Source: Massariosphaeria phaeospora
Taxonomy: Eukaryota; Ascomycota; Dothideomycetes; Pleosporales
NCBI GenBank assembly: GCA_011032825.1
Contig: JAADJZ010000002.1
Location: 186,001 to 250,000 of the forward strand
DNA: 64,000 nt
Direction: 5' to 3'
This document shows positions 45,921-55,982 of the stretch, one piece after another. Under the pieces are notes generated by a model, which ran no database searches, was not told where the DNA came from, and worked only from the letters and a program-made list of their open reading frames with translations. The translations under genes and the position numbers were made by a program. Position 1 is the first letter of the stretch, and each line of letters begins with the position of its first letter.

Positions 45921-47759
45921 ATGGCCCAGTCTTCGGACAGCGCCTCAGACTCATACTCGGACTCAGACTCGGACGCGGACACAGCGCTCGAGCATGTCGC
46001 GCCGCGTCCCAATCGCTTCACCGGCAAACGTTCGACATGGAAAGGCTACACTGAAGCGGAGCGCCACATCGCAGCCGCGTTGGACCAAGCCCAGTCCGGA
46101 GACCTCGCCGCGCATCTCTACAACGCACACGCCCTGCGACGCCGCACTCGACTGCCGCTGGCCCAGATAAAGACACCGCAGTCGAAGGACTGGCACAGCA
46201 AGCATCTCTGGTTCAAGGGCGGGGACGACTTGCAGTACACAGACGGCTTGGGCGAGGTCCAGACAGAGCTCGTTCCTCCCCGACACTGGACAGCTTGGCC
46301 TTTGGACCCAGACAGAGTGCCTGCGCCCCATGAGCGGTTCGGCAGCGGAAAGACGGACGAAGGCGATGCCGGGTGGTCCATCAAAGCTTCAGGCGCACCG
46401 AGTGCAGGCGCTGAACTGAGGGAGGAGCTGCTTGCCGTGTTCCAGCGGCTGGCGAAAGCAAAGTGGCGGGCCAGGAACAACAGAAAAAAACACCAGGAAG
46501 CAGCAGCTGCAAAGCCAAGACCCAGGAACAAGTCGCGATCAAAGAGCGTTCGATCAGGTCATTCACAGTCCGCAGCAACCGACTCCGAGATACCCACCTC
46601 AGATGTGGGAAATGAAGACAGCGAGGACCCGAAGACCGCCAGCGACTCGGCGGCAGATGAGAAGCCCGCGGACTGGCTCGATGCTAAGCACACCCATACA
46701 GCAGAACCACGATACGCACCCATTGCGCTTTTAGCCGACGACGCGAAGGCGCGGCGCCTTTTGCAACCCTCAGTCAACTCTTTGCTTTCTCAACTGGACG
46801 AAGTCGCACTCGCAATCCGTCGCAGTCGGCTAAACCACTCCGGAAAAGTCGCCTCAGGCGAGACGTCAGGAAGCGAGTTTACCTCGGATGCAGAGTCAGT
46901 GGCATCGGACACTGCACCCAGACCTGGCACACGCGAGAGGAATACTTCGACAAGGCCCGCAAGCGCTAGAGCGACATCCCGCACAGCATCAAGGCGCATC
47001 CGCCACGCCTCACAAGTCCCGAAAGAAAGTATCACAACGAGTCAACACGTACACGATAGCGACTCCGCCTCGGACTATGGCGCCGACGTCAAACTCAAGA
47101 ATAGATCCTCATCAACCTTGCTGAGACGAAAACGTGCAAGATCGGAGTATGCCAGCGACGACGACGACGACGACGACGATTCCACCACCAGCGGCAGGTA
47201 CGGCCACCAAGAGAACCTCCTCGACTGGAGCGAAGTCCTCGGTCTAGCGTCCATAACCGGGTGGAACGAGCGCGCCGTCGCCCGCACCGCGCAGCGCTGC
47301 GCCGCCCTCTTCGGCGAAGCCATGGCGTTCCGCGCCTTCGACGAAAGCCTCGCCACGCAGCCCGCCGCCAACCCAATCCACTACACGCCCTCGACGATGC
47401 CCGCCCCGCCGCCTCGAGCCCAAACCGCAAAGCGCCCGATCTTCGAGAAAGGCACGCTCCGCTGCCCGCACGCCGACTGCCGTGGCCACCAGGACGACTT
47501 CGAGCTGCCCTACCGCGTCATCGAGCATGTCAAGCGCGTGCATGGCTACGACCCGCGCACGAACAATCAGGATAATGAGGACCGCAAGATGGGAGGCGTG
47601 CATCGGGATGGCTTTTTGCAGCCGATCGGCCTGAAGCCGGGGTGGCTGGGTGGGGGCAGGGCGAAAGGGGAGGGGCCGCAGAGGCGCAAGAGGATGAAGA
47701 AGGAGGAGCAGGCGAGCGATACAGATGCCGTGGGACGAGTTGGCAGTTCTCCGTCGTGA
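45921..47759 (+). CDS. rrn9: Rrn9-like RNA polymerase I initiation factor
   Basis: A single frame of 612 aa from an ATG in ideal context (CCACCATGG); the open frame continues 13 codons upstream but without an ATG. Rrn9 belongs to the upstream activating factor that recruits Pol I to rDNA promoters. Marks: an acidic Ser/Asp start (DSYSDSDSDADTALE); a conserved helix (AERHIAAALDQAQSGDLAAH) followed by LYNAHALRRR; a long disordered Ser-rich middle; and the C-terminal domain DWSEVLGLASITGWNERAVA with RTAQRCAALFGE, followed by a C2H2-like finger (LRCPHADC to HVKRVHGY). The tail is basic (RRKRMKKEE), fitting a nucleolar protein. The family call rests on the N- and C-terminal blocks. Confidence 0.7.
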   Translation: MAQSSDSASDSYSDSDSDADTALEHVAPRPNRFTGKRSTWKGYTEAERHIAAALDQAQSGDLAAHLYNAHALRRRTRLPLAQIKTPQSKDWHSKHLWFKGGDDLQYTDGLGEVQTELVPPRHWTAWPLDPDRVPAPHERFGSGKTDEGDAGWSIKASGAPSAGAELREELLAVFQRLAKAKWRARNNRKKHQEAAAAKPRPRNKSRSKSVRSGHSQSAATDSEIPTSDVGNEDSEDPKTASDSAADEKPADWLDAKHTHTAEPRYAPIALLADDAKARRLLQPSVNSLLSQLDEVALAIRRSRLNHSGKVASGETSGSEFTSDAESVASDTAPRPGTRERNTSTRPASARATSRTASRRIRHASQVPKESITTSQHVHDSDSASDYGADVKLKNRSSSTLLRRKRARSEYASDDDDDDDDSTTSGRYGHQENLLDWSEVLGLASITGWNERAVARTAQRCAALFGEAMAFRAFDESLATQPAANPIHYTPSTMPAPPPRAQTAKRPIFEKGTLRCPHADCRGHQDDFELPYRVIEHVKRVHGYDPRTNNQDNEDRKMGGVHRDGFLQPIGLKPGWLGGGRAKGEGPQRRKRMKKEEQASDTDAVGRVGSSPS

Positions 47760-48288
47760 GGGCATGAGTTGAGATCGTTGAGGCTGGTTTTTGGGGGCCG
47801 ATAGTGGCTTGTCAATACTGTGGCGCGATGCTGGTCGGAGATGATGCCACCCCCGTGCATGAAATCGTGTCCGCTAACACGCGCACCTTAACTACACCTT
47901 TACACCTTTAGAAGTTTTTACACTACATTACTAAGTATACTAGATACAGGAAGGCTATGTAAAGATAAAAGTAGTCTATCTAGCTATTGCTAGAATTTCT
48001 TATACTGTCAAGAGCATTGCCTAAAGCTATCTTACATCAGACACGAATTAGTGCACGCGGGTGATGCTCCGTAACTATACCCATATACCATGTGAATGTC
48101 GGTCTTCGGATACATAGTCTTCGCACTCTTATTTCCATGCATAATCGACTGACTTCAGTAGGAGGGGGTAGTTACGATTCGAATGAACAGGCACTAAAGG
48201 AGCAAGTTCGCTCTACTACTACTACCTGCACCACACTTCAAAACCCTCCATAATCAAGTGAGCCCAACCCTCAAGTACAAAACCCGCC
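47760..48288. other. Convergent spacer with an A/T-rich degraded segment
   Basis: 529 bp. The part at 47885-48060 is rich in TA and TTA and includes CTAAGTATACTAGATACA (47931-47948), similar to the inverted-repeat end at 30221-30237. It is probably the remains of a mutated repeat. Confidence 0.45.
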
Positions 48289-49224
48289 CTAAACCTTCAG
48301 CGTCACGATCCCCAACTCCCGATCCCTCTCAAACCTCTCTCTATTCCTCACCAGATCCTCCACATCCCACTTCGCCAGCACAAACCTGCCCTTCAGAAAC
48401 GCGGCCTGCGGACTAGCCAGCCACACAGCGAACCCCCCGGGCAGATCCGCATCGTCCAGAATCGGCTCGATATCGGCTTTGGAGAAGCCGCCAAAGTTCT
48501 CGATCGCCGGCGTCCAGATGGCGCCCGGGTGGAACGAGTGGATGCGCACCGTATCCGGGTGCTCGTTCTGGATATGGCGCAGCAGGAACGTGAAGCCGTA
48601 TTTTGACGCGCCGTAGACGCCTGTGGTGGGGAAGGCGGAGAAGACGGCGTCGCTGGAGACGTCGAGGATGATTTTCGGGCTGCTGGGACTGGGACTGGGA
48701 CTCGGGGTGGGCAGCGCGAGGACCTTGCGCACGAGGTCGAAGTTGCCGAAGACGTTGGTCTCGAAGTTGGCGCGCAGCTCGGCGTCTGGGATGGCGAGGA
48801 TGGGGAACGCGGTCGTCGGGTGCACGGCCGAGGTGACGAGGATGTCGACGGAGCGGTTGTGCGCGGCGGCGGTGATGGCGGAGAGCGTCGTGTCGACGGA
48901 AGTAGGGTCGGAGATGTCGGTGGGGTAGGTGAGGATCTGGATGGAGGGGTAGGCTTTTGCGAGGGCCGCCGAGGCGGTTTCGAGAGAGGGGGCGCGGCGG
49001 GCGAGGAGCACGATGGTGGTCGCGCCGGCGGCGGCGAAGTTGCGGGCGATGGCGAAGCCGATGCCTGTGGCTCCGCCGGTTATGACGACGGTTTTGCCAG
49101 CGGCAGAAAGGGAAGGCTGAGTTGGATCGATTGCGGGGTATGCCTTTTTGTGGACTGTGTTGATGAAGGCGGGGGTATTCATCTTTGGGTTGTAGCCCGC
49201 GAGTGCCTCTTGCTGGTCTGCCAT
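48289..49224 (-). CDS. Short-chain dehydrogenase/reductase (SDR)
   Basis: A frame of 311 aa from the ATG at 49224 (six more upstream codons are open but lack an ATG). It has the Rossmann NAD(P)-binding motif TGGATGIG, an acidic/basic cofactor-selecting strand end (VLLARRAPS), the DISDP adenine-contact motif and the catalytic YGASK (Tyr-x-x-x-Lys) with preceding Ser residues (ILDVSSDAVFS). The usual NNAG motif is replaced by TSAV (DILVTSAVH), as in some atypical SDRs. A Pro/Ser dipeptide run (TPSPSPSPSSP), from a CCCAGT-type DNA repeat, is inserted before strand 5. Substrate unknown. It lies just outside the transposon. Confidence 0.85.
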   Translation of the reverse strand: MADQQEALAGYNPKMNTPAFINTVHKKAYPAIDPTQPSLSAAGKTVVITGGATGIGFAIARNFAAAGATTIVLLARRAPSLETASAALAKAYPSIQILTYPTDISDPTSVDTTLSAITAAAHNRSVDILVTSAVHPTTAFPILAIPDAELRANFETNVFGNFDLVRKVLALPTPSPSPSPSSPKIILDVSSDAVFSAFPTTGVYGASKYGFTFLLRHIQNEHPDTVRIHSFHPGAIWTPAIENFGGFSKADIEPILDDADLPGGFAVWLASPQAAFLKGRFVLAKWDVEDLVRNRERFERDRELGIVTLKV

Positions 49225-49414
49225 GATGAACGGAGGGAGCACTCGGGAGGTCTGAAGCTGTATTGAGAGACTTCTCCGCTGGATGATGTTTCTGAAATTC
49301 CAAGCTGGCTCTGATGTCCTCTTTATAGCTCTTTAAACCTGGATTTGAGCTGGTGATAAGCTATTCCACTGTTGCTGACTAAGCTGACACTGAGTTTCTT
49401 ACAGCCTGGTGCTA

Positions 49415-51526
49415 CCGTGTCCGTGCGCGCGGCGTCCGCGCAACAACATGCTCACCACTGCAAAGATGAGTTTATTGCAACAGCTACAACAGCTATTATT
49501 ACAAGATTTTTTAGTAGAGCGACTGTATACATGCTCGCTATCAACTTGTATTAATTATATTTACGTGGAAGCCTAATAGCGCGGCCGCGGGAGTTGACTT
49601 TGGGTAGAGCCTCTGGTGCAGCTTCTTGGGGCTCTGCAACAGCTGCAGAGCCGCCACCGCGTCTCTGTCGCTTAGGCTTTGGTAGAGGAGGACCTGAGGC
49701 TTTGCGCTTGCCCTTCTGGGTAGTTTGAGGTGCTCTCTTGGTGTTTTGGGCTGCGATCTGAGCAGCGCGCGCGGCCTCTTTCTCAGCCTGCTCCCTAGCA
49801 CGCACTACCTTGGCCTCCTCTCTCGCTACACGCCTCTCCTCTGCCTGCTGCTCTCGGCGTAGCTTAGCAGCAGCTAGGAGCTCCTTCCTGTTCGCCTTTG
49901 CAAGCTGCTCCTCATGCTCTTCTTGTTGTTTCACTGCCTCCCGTGCACGTGCCTCTCTAATCTTCCGCGGAGACCAGAAGACAGCACCACCATGGTACTC
50001 CTCTCGCTGCTGTAGGTCGAGAGGCTTGCCGCGCTTCTTTTGCTTCTTCTTAGTAGTAAGCGCCTCTCTCAGCCCATCGTTCTCATAGTGTAGTAGCTCG
50101 TTTTGCACTTGGAGTCGGTGGAGCGTTTGGGAGAGCGACTTCGCCTCTCCTGCGGCGTTATCTTTTACTGCAGAGCGTACGAGACGCTCCATCTTACGCC
50201 AGTCACTGTCTTTAAGTGCTAAAGACCGTGATTCACTGTCTCCCTGCTCCCTAGTCTCTTCTCCCTGGAACCGATTGAGTATAACCTCTGGCTCCATAGG
50301 CCATATACCAGTAGCTTCAAAGGACTTGAGGATAATCTCTGTCGTAAGGGAGGACTCCCACGCTCCCCAGAATAGTGGGAAGAAGTCTCCCTTCTTAACT
50401 GCGAGGAGCCCTTGGGTCTTCTGGAGGTAATTGGTGAGCTCCTCAGAGTAGGCGTTAGAGAGAGGTTTAAAGCAAACAACGTCAAGTGGCTGAAGCGTAT
50501 GAGTACTGTGAGGCGGAAATACAGCGAGGAGTATACGATGGGAGTCGCAGTAGTTGATAGAATCCTGTGTGAGGTAACTGCCATGGCCGTTAAGTATAAA
50601 GAGACGCCAGTCTCTCCCTCTGCGCGCTTTCTCCTTCGTGCAGCGGTTGAAAACCTGCTCAAGCCATGCCAATCCAACGTTATTGTTCGTCCAGCCAGAC
50701 GGGGATGAGGTGATAAAGACGTTGTGCTTTCCTGCTTCAACGTCGGCCACCCAGCTCGACTGCAGTGACCCCGATGACGCTTGGAAGATAAGACCAGGCG
50801 GCAGAGCGCTCCCATCGGCGCAAACAGCTGCCAGGAGGGTTATCCACTCACGAGAGCCATCTTGGAGTGATGCTCGCACCTCTTTCTTCTCCCATTGCTG
50901 TCGAGTAAACACTCGTTTTGAGCGACCTGTTACACCAATCATAAAGCCCTTCTTATCCATATTGTAGCAGTGGCGCGGCTGTATGTTGTACTGCTTCATC
51001 TTAGCATGCAGCAAGTCGAAATACAGCGCGTACTTGACGTTTAAATCAGCGTTGTGGCGGAGAGAGTCTATCCCAGAGGACCATTTAGAGATCAGATGAT
51101 CGCTTTGTCGGTGAAGAAAGCGCGTTACCCAAGCGTCGCTTACAGGCTCTGTAGCTATCGTAGACGCGAAATTTTGTATAATCTCTCTCGTAGGAGGCAG
51201 CCCTCTCTTTGTAAAGTCTTCAATATAGCTCACGAGCTCGAGTTCTTGTTATAGGTTGAGCTTTTGTTGGTGGATTCTCTGGGCTTCCAGCGTGCCCTGA
51301 CGACCTCGGTGTCTTCGGGAGAGTGTAGACCTCTGTACGCCGAACTGATCAGCAATTGCTTGGTACGTAAATTGTTCTCCTGGTTCGAGCGATTCAATCG
51401 CTGCAAGCGCGGCCTCCATAGCTGTTGTAGTGGTTAAGATGCGACACGTCAAAGTTGGTGGCTTGTCTGGTGTTTTGGTGTTCCGCGGACGCCGCGCGAC
51501 TCCGGACGCCGCGCGCACGGACACGG
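49415..51526 (-). mobile_element. Pogo/Fot1-type Tc1-mariner DNA transposon, inactivated
   Basis: A 2,112-bp element is bounded by perfect inverted repeats of at least 24 bp beginning CCGTGTCCGTGCGCGCGGCG (49415-49438 and, reversed, 51503-51526). TA dinucleotides flank both ends (49413-49414, 51527-51528), the target duplication of this superfamily. The right end carries a second partial copy of the repeat (about 51484-51500). It holds one transposase gene with a nonsense codon and a lost catalytic residue. Confidence 0.92.
49551..51419 (-). pseudogene. Fot1/pogo-like transposase with premature stop and D-to-N change
   Basis: From the ATG at 51419 the frame reads a helix-turn-helix (FTYQAIADQFGVQRSTLSRR), then meets TAA at codon 57 (51249-51251). 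The same frame continues for over 560 codons: a CENP-B-type DNA-binding domain (TKRGLPPTREIIQNFAS) and the DDE domain. The first Asp is kept (YNMDKKG, codon 50955-50957). The second, in the usual ILDGHGS motif, is Asn here (LFILNGHGSY, codon 50589-50591). The third Asp is kept (HTLQPLDVV, codon 50481-50483). A coiled, Lys/Ala-rich tail ends RGRAIRLPRKYN. The stop (CAA to TAA) and the Asn (GAC to AAC) are each a C:G-to-T:A change in CpA/TpG context, as left by RIP. It cannot encode an active enzyme as it stands. Confidence 0.9.
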
Positions 51527-51528
51527 TA

Positions 51529-51958
51529 CTCTGCGGAAACCTGATCTCCAGAACCAAGACTAAACACGCTACGTTGTAACTAAAGCCCTATCTACTTATT
51601 TTATATTATGTCTTGTAAGACCAAGTAAACGCTGTGTATATAACTGTAGCTTTCTATAGTTATATTGCTGCGTTAGATGATCCTTTTAGAGGCGCGCAGA
51701 TTTATCTCTTTAGTTCCGGAGATTCCGCTTCCGTGAGAGGTGCTATTGCCATGTCCTAACTAGGAACGAAAAGTCTCTAGTACTTACCCAGTACAGCATA
51801 TGGTGCAGGATAACTACTGCTATACTAACTAAAAGCGTAAAGTCTCTAGTCCTTACCTAGTACAGCATATGGTGCAAGATATCTGCGGGCTCTTGTCGTA
51901 GGATTGTGTCGGAATGGTGGGTCTCGTACCGTAGAAACTCGCCGATCGGGATTTTTGA
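51529..51958. other. A/T-rich spacer with a duplicated 69-bp unit
   Basis: 430 bp between the transposon and the GT69 gene, containing the tandem repeat at 51757-51890. No gene seen. Confidence 0.5.
51757..51890. repeat. Diverged direct repeat, period 69 bp
   Basis: The segment containing AAGTCTCTAGTACTTACCCA and then GTACAGCATATGGTGCAGGATA recurs 69 bp later with a few changes, mainly C/T and A/G. Confidence 0.8.
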
Positions 51959-53320
51959 TCATACATGTTTCCAGCCTCTTCCTATAAGGATTTGCATCTC
52001 ATTGATAAGACAGTAATTGCCGGGCTCATAGTTGTTCGGACTTTCCTTTCGCCATGTTTTCAGTCTTCGATCGATAACCCACTCTTTGAGTAGAGGAGTG
52101 GTGAACCATCGGAGTATTCGGTGTTTCCAGATTGATCTATAAAGGGTAAATGCCGACATAGCGGCGTTTTCGGCATGAAGTGCGTCGTATGCCGCTCGGC
52201 TATAACTAACTTGGACATTAGGATTTAGATAGACTCCTTTGGTAGTCGAAAGGGAATTGTCGGCGTGTATTAAGCAACACTCAGACCCTTCTACGTGCGC
52301 TAACGCAAGAGAATCAGGTGTTCCGCGGAACCGGAGAGGCTGGTTCTTAGTGAATGGGCCCGCTGGCATGGCGACTAGCTATATGTCAGCGACTGTTGAA
52401 GCCGATTGGGATCTAGAGGCGTCCAGCTTGAGAAAAGATGCAATGAAAACATACCCATTCCATTCCAGCATGACTTTACAGGCACGGGTTGAAACCGTTC
52501 TGCCGCATATCTCGACGCGTGAGACCGAAAGTAGGGCCAGGTTTGCATAACGGTCTCATGACCATCTGAATCCCGCAGAGCGAAAGTATCGTAATATGCC
52601 GGAGGCTTTGAAAAATCTAGTGAGCATGCGGCTGCGTACTCGCCGTGATTTGTGTCCAAAAGTCTCAAAACATCCTCAGGCTGGCAGGGATTAGTTGAAG
52701 AATCTACCACGACTTTGAGAAGTACGCACCGAGAAGGCCACGTCATTCAAGAATAATATCATATCGAATTCCTGACCTTGCGAATGCATGTCCATTAAAG
52801 GTTGTAGTCCCTGATTCCGCAGGTCGGCGAGGAAAGGTATGCGCCGCAATTCAGTCTTTCCCCCCGGCGTCTCAATCCAGCCAGTCTCTGCGGGTTTCTT
52901 CTTGATTTCATCCTCATGCGTTACGTATGAAAGGGTAACGTTGCGCTTGACATCAAGTTCTCCCAGGGCGCCGTCCAATTCCCCCAAGGCACCTTTTGTA
53001 TCGTCCCAGCTCCCACTCTCATAGATGGTAACGAATACATTCGCAACTCCGAGCTCTTGCACCAATGCCAAAAGAGCGCTATTCCACCGCTCGCGCAGCA
53101 CACGTTCAGTGTTCCAATGCTGGCTGGTAATGTATATGCGCTTCGTATTCGGCGGGGGAGGAGGAGCAGAGTGTAGGCCACCGGGTTGGTGCCGATGTAG
53201 GCTGACGATATGCAGAGAGTCCCAGACCAACAGGAGGACAACGAGGAGTCGGAAGACTGGCTGCCGGGCAAGACGTCGGAGACTTCGGAATGAGTGTCTG
53301 AAGCTTATTGGGAAGGTCAT
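51959..53320 (-). CDS. GT69 alpha-mannosyltransferase-like protein (CAP59/CMT1 family)
   Basis: Exons 52730-53320, 52455-52680 and 51959-52374 give 410 aa. GT69 enzymes of fungi (Cryptococcus Cap59, Cmt1) build alpha-1,3-mannose linkages in the Golgi. A type II anchor (FRLLVVLLLVWDSLHIVSL) follows a basic cytosolic tail. Family blocks: KRIYITSQHWNTERVLRERW; NVFVTIYESGSWDDTKG; MILFLNDVAF (D-x-V-like metal motif); the joined SCWNGMVAMPAGPF; and ALAHVEGSECCLIHADN. The start at 53320 places the anchor 20 residues in; 62 further codons are open upstream but resemble leader sequence. The acceptor GCTAG before the third exon is fixed by the WNGMVAM block. Confidence 0.88.
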
Positions 53321-53756
53321 CGTCCGGTGCGCATCGGGACCGAGGTGGATAATGTCGCGAGAGGAGAGAAAAGAGCGTGTCTCGAAGCAGGTGAAAGAGT
53401 GAATGTACGTCTTGGTCTGGAGGATGCTGCCGTCAGATGAGGCAGACCGAGAAGACACGAGGCAGTCAGTCGGAGGCACAGACCGGACTGCCAAGCTATT
53501 TCGCAACGCGACCAGCCAATCACGACGAGTATCGCCCGCACTTTCCGCGTCAACCCCGACGACCTCCGTTGATGCTTAGCTCGCACACCCTCGCACTGGA
53601 TACAATAGGGCGTCACAAAGATGCAGGGCAACTCCTTACACACTGCCAAAATCCGATTGATTGTTGAGGATGGCTAGATAAACTGTATACCAGTCACACG
53701 TCTAGATTAACGCGTTGGGAAAGCAAGCACACGACCTCTCTGTCCAGACCATGGAC
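53321..53756. other. Intergenic
   Basis: 436 bp between two minus-strand genes. GATACAATAGGGC (53599-53611) matches the end of the element at 30245 but over too few bases to call a copy. Confidence 0.45.
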
Positions 53757-55591
53757 TCAACTGCCTACAGCCCCGTACCAAGCCAGTCCCAGGAGCGCTC
53801 CGATCACGATTGCCAATGCCGGCGGCACATTGAACCAGGCGCTTTCAGCGTAGGTCACCGCTGCCACCACAACCCACCAGGGCTCACTAGCCAAAGATCT
53901 CCCACTGGTAGTTGACGGAGTCAAATATCCGATCTCCCAGAGACGATACACTGCCGTAAATACCAACCCGACAGCCGCAGCATTGATACCCCTCAACAGA
54001 CTGATGACCCACGGTTTCGTTCTCATAACACGCCATAGCGACTGAACGCCTACTGCGAGGATTATACCGGGTGCGAAGATGCCCACATACGCCAAAAGCG
54101 CTCCAACAACGGTGGGTATCCTGGTTGGGGCGAGTACCAAACCACCGAGATAGACGCCGAAGTTGAAATTCGGGCCTGGGAAGGCTTGGATAATCGCAAG
54201 GCCGAGAAGAAAGTCTCGCGGAGACACCCACCCGGGTTGTACGACGTATTCTCGTAGGAGTGGAATCACGACAGGGCCGCCGCCGAAGATGATGGTGCCC
54301 GCAAGATACATGTTGGCGAAGAGGTCGAAAGCGAGAGTGCGTACGGAGAGTGTACCACGAAGGACCATTATGATGATGAAGGAAACTGCCGATGGTGAGA
54401 TGAGCTCTGAAGATTTCAAGATATCGACGTACCAAAGAACGCCGCGATGATAGCAACTCCCACCTTCACCGGAATACCATGTGTGGTGGTATCAGCAATG
54501 GGAGCAGCGCTCTCTACGCCCTCATGAGCAAGTCCCGCTGTAGAGCTGCTTGGGCCGGCATTTGTTGGCTCAGCCGTGATTTGTTCTTTCGAACTTGGTG
54601 GCGGATTTCTTCTCTGGACGGTATTTGTTGGTTGGTCTTCCATTCGAACGCTTTCTATAGCCTCGCTTTCTTCAGCAGCCCGCTGGTCGTTCGAGTTACG
54701 TCTCTTCCTGTTCCAGTCGGCTCGAAGCTTTCTAATCTTCTGCCCAAGGAAATTATCCCAAATCAATGTGGCAATTCCCCCAATGACGATAAGGATGGGA
54801 AAATACCAGAGGGCGTTATAGCAGAGACCAGCACATGCACCCAAAATAACAAGAATCCTGGTGAGCTTGTCCTTGATGGCCTTCTCTGCGAGCTATTGGA
54901 CAAATTAGCGTAGCTGTTCAGCTTGAACGGTTAAACTTACCTGGACAGCAGCCAATGCGATGATGCCGACAGTACTCGCGTTTAAGCCGCTTAGCAGTGC
55001 ATACACGATCGGAGGCAACCGCTCTGGCATTTTCTGCACACCTTGCGAAAGGGCAAACATGCCAATCGCACCAGGCAGACTCCAGAGCAGAAACGCGAAG
55101 ATGGCAGCCAGCAAACCTGCGTGTATCTGTGCAATGCAGAAGAGAATCTTGGTGCTGGCTGGTCCAGGAAGCGCCTGACATACTGCGAAAAGTTCCTGAT
55201 ACTAATGACTTTGTCAGATGATGATGTCTTCAAAAATACCTTTATCTTCCTCCCAGGTTCCGTCTCTAAAAAGATACACTAGAAGACAGAGATCGGGAGA
55301 TGGAAACTAACAGTTTGTTCATCAATCCACTTATTCTTGCCCCGCACACCGTCTACAAATCTCCGATGGAAGATCTGGAAATGCACAGGAGGACCTATAT
55401 AAAATGTCAATTACCAGACTTCAGCTTCACTGCGTTCCCCACGCACCTCCAAATGCCGTAAACCCCAGATCCCAAGTCCGAGCAAAGACCTCGGCCAGCC
55501 TCCACCCAAACTTCTCGTTGTTGGCGCGCAGCGAATTGCGCTGGTCGCGAGTCTGATCGCGCACCGCTCTGAAGATGTCGACGAGAGGCAT
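53757..55591 (-). CDS. chrA: Chromate transporter (CHR family, two-domain)
   Basis: Exons 55447-55591, 55312-55394, 54941-55201, 54433-54892 and 53757-54385 give 525 aa. CHR proteins export chromate (CrO4 2-), probably in exchange for or with other oxyanions, and give chromate tolerance; the natural substrate in fungi may be sulfate-like. Each half carries the family motifs: LGFTAFGGPPVHFQIFHRRF and CQALPGPASTKILFCIAQIH in the first, IIFGGGPVVIPLLREYVV and IQAFPGPNFNFGVYLGGLVL in the second. About ten membrane helices are visible, and a cytosolic linker of about 90 residues (NRKRRNSNDQRAAEESEAIE and onward) lies between halves. Four introns of 51, 110, 48 and 47 nt are needed; all junctions restore conserved motifs. 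It is head to head with the NatB gene. Confidence 0.9.
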
Positions 55592-55982
55592 TGCTGCGAT
55601 GGCTCAACTGGATGAAGTCTGATCAGCTAAGCGTGCACGATGCAAGAGACTATGGATGGAGGAGGGGATGCAGCGGGGTTCTCATGCATCTGAGCGGGTT
55701 GACGATTCTCCCCCAGCTTTGCTCTCGGCGTCCCTATTGTAATCCAATCATCTCGCCCTCGTGTTGCGTGCTCGAGATGCGCCGCCGCTGCCAAGGCATG
55801 GCGTTCACAAGATCCCGCTCTCGTGGGAACGCGCGTTGGGGGAAAGTTTAAGCGAGGCGAGAGAGGAACCCCGCGGCGGATCCGTGGTTGTGCAACCCAC
55901 ACACTAAATTCTGTATAAGAGAACACACAGCTTTGCTCAGGCCACGAGCTTCTCACCAGGAGCGAGCCTCAGGGCAGCAACC
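55592..55982. promoter_or_regulatory. Bidirectional promoter
   Basis: 391 bp between the chromate transporter and NatB start codons. A TATA-like TATAAG lies at 55914-55919, about 65 bp before the NatB start. Confidence 0.55.

Noticed and set aside
37178..49224. Possible metabolite gene cluster (transporter, ABM protein, SDR)
   Set aside because: No backbone synthase or pathway regulator; the genes are interleaved with housekeeping genes.
48413..49303. 296-codon Arg/His-rich minus-strand frame over the SDR gene
   Set aside because: Frame-shifted shadow of the dehydrogenase.
53599..53611. Possible third end of the 779-bp element
   Set aside because: Only 13 bases match and no partner repeat was found nearby.
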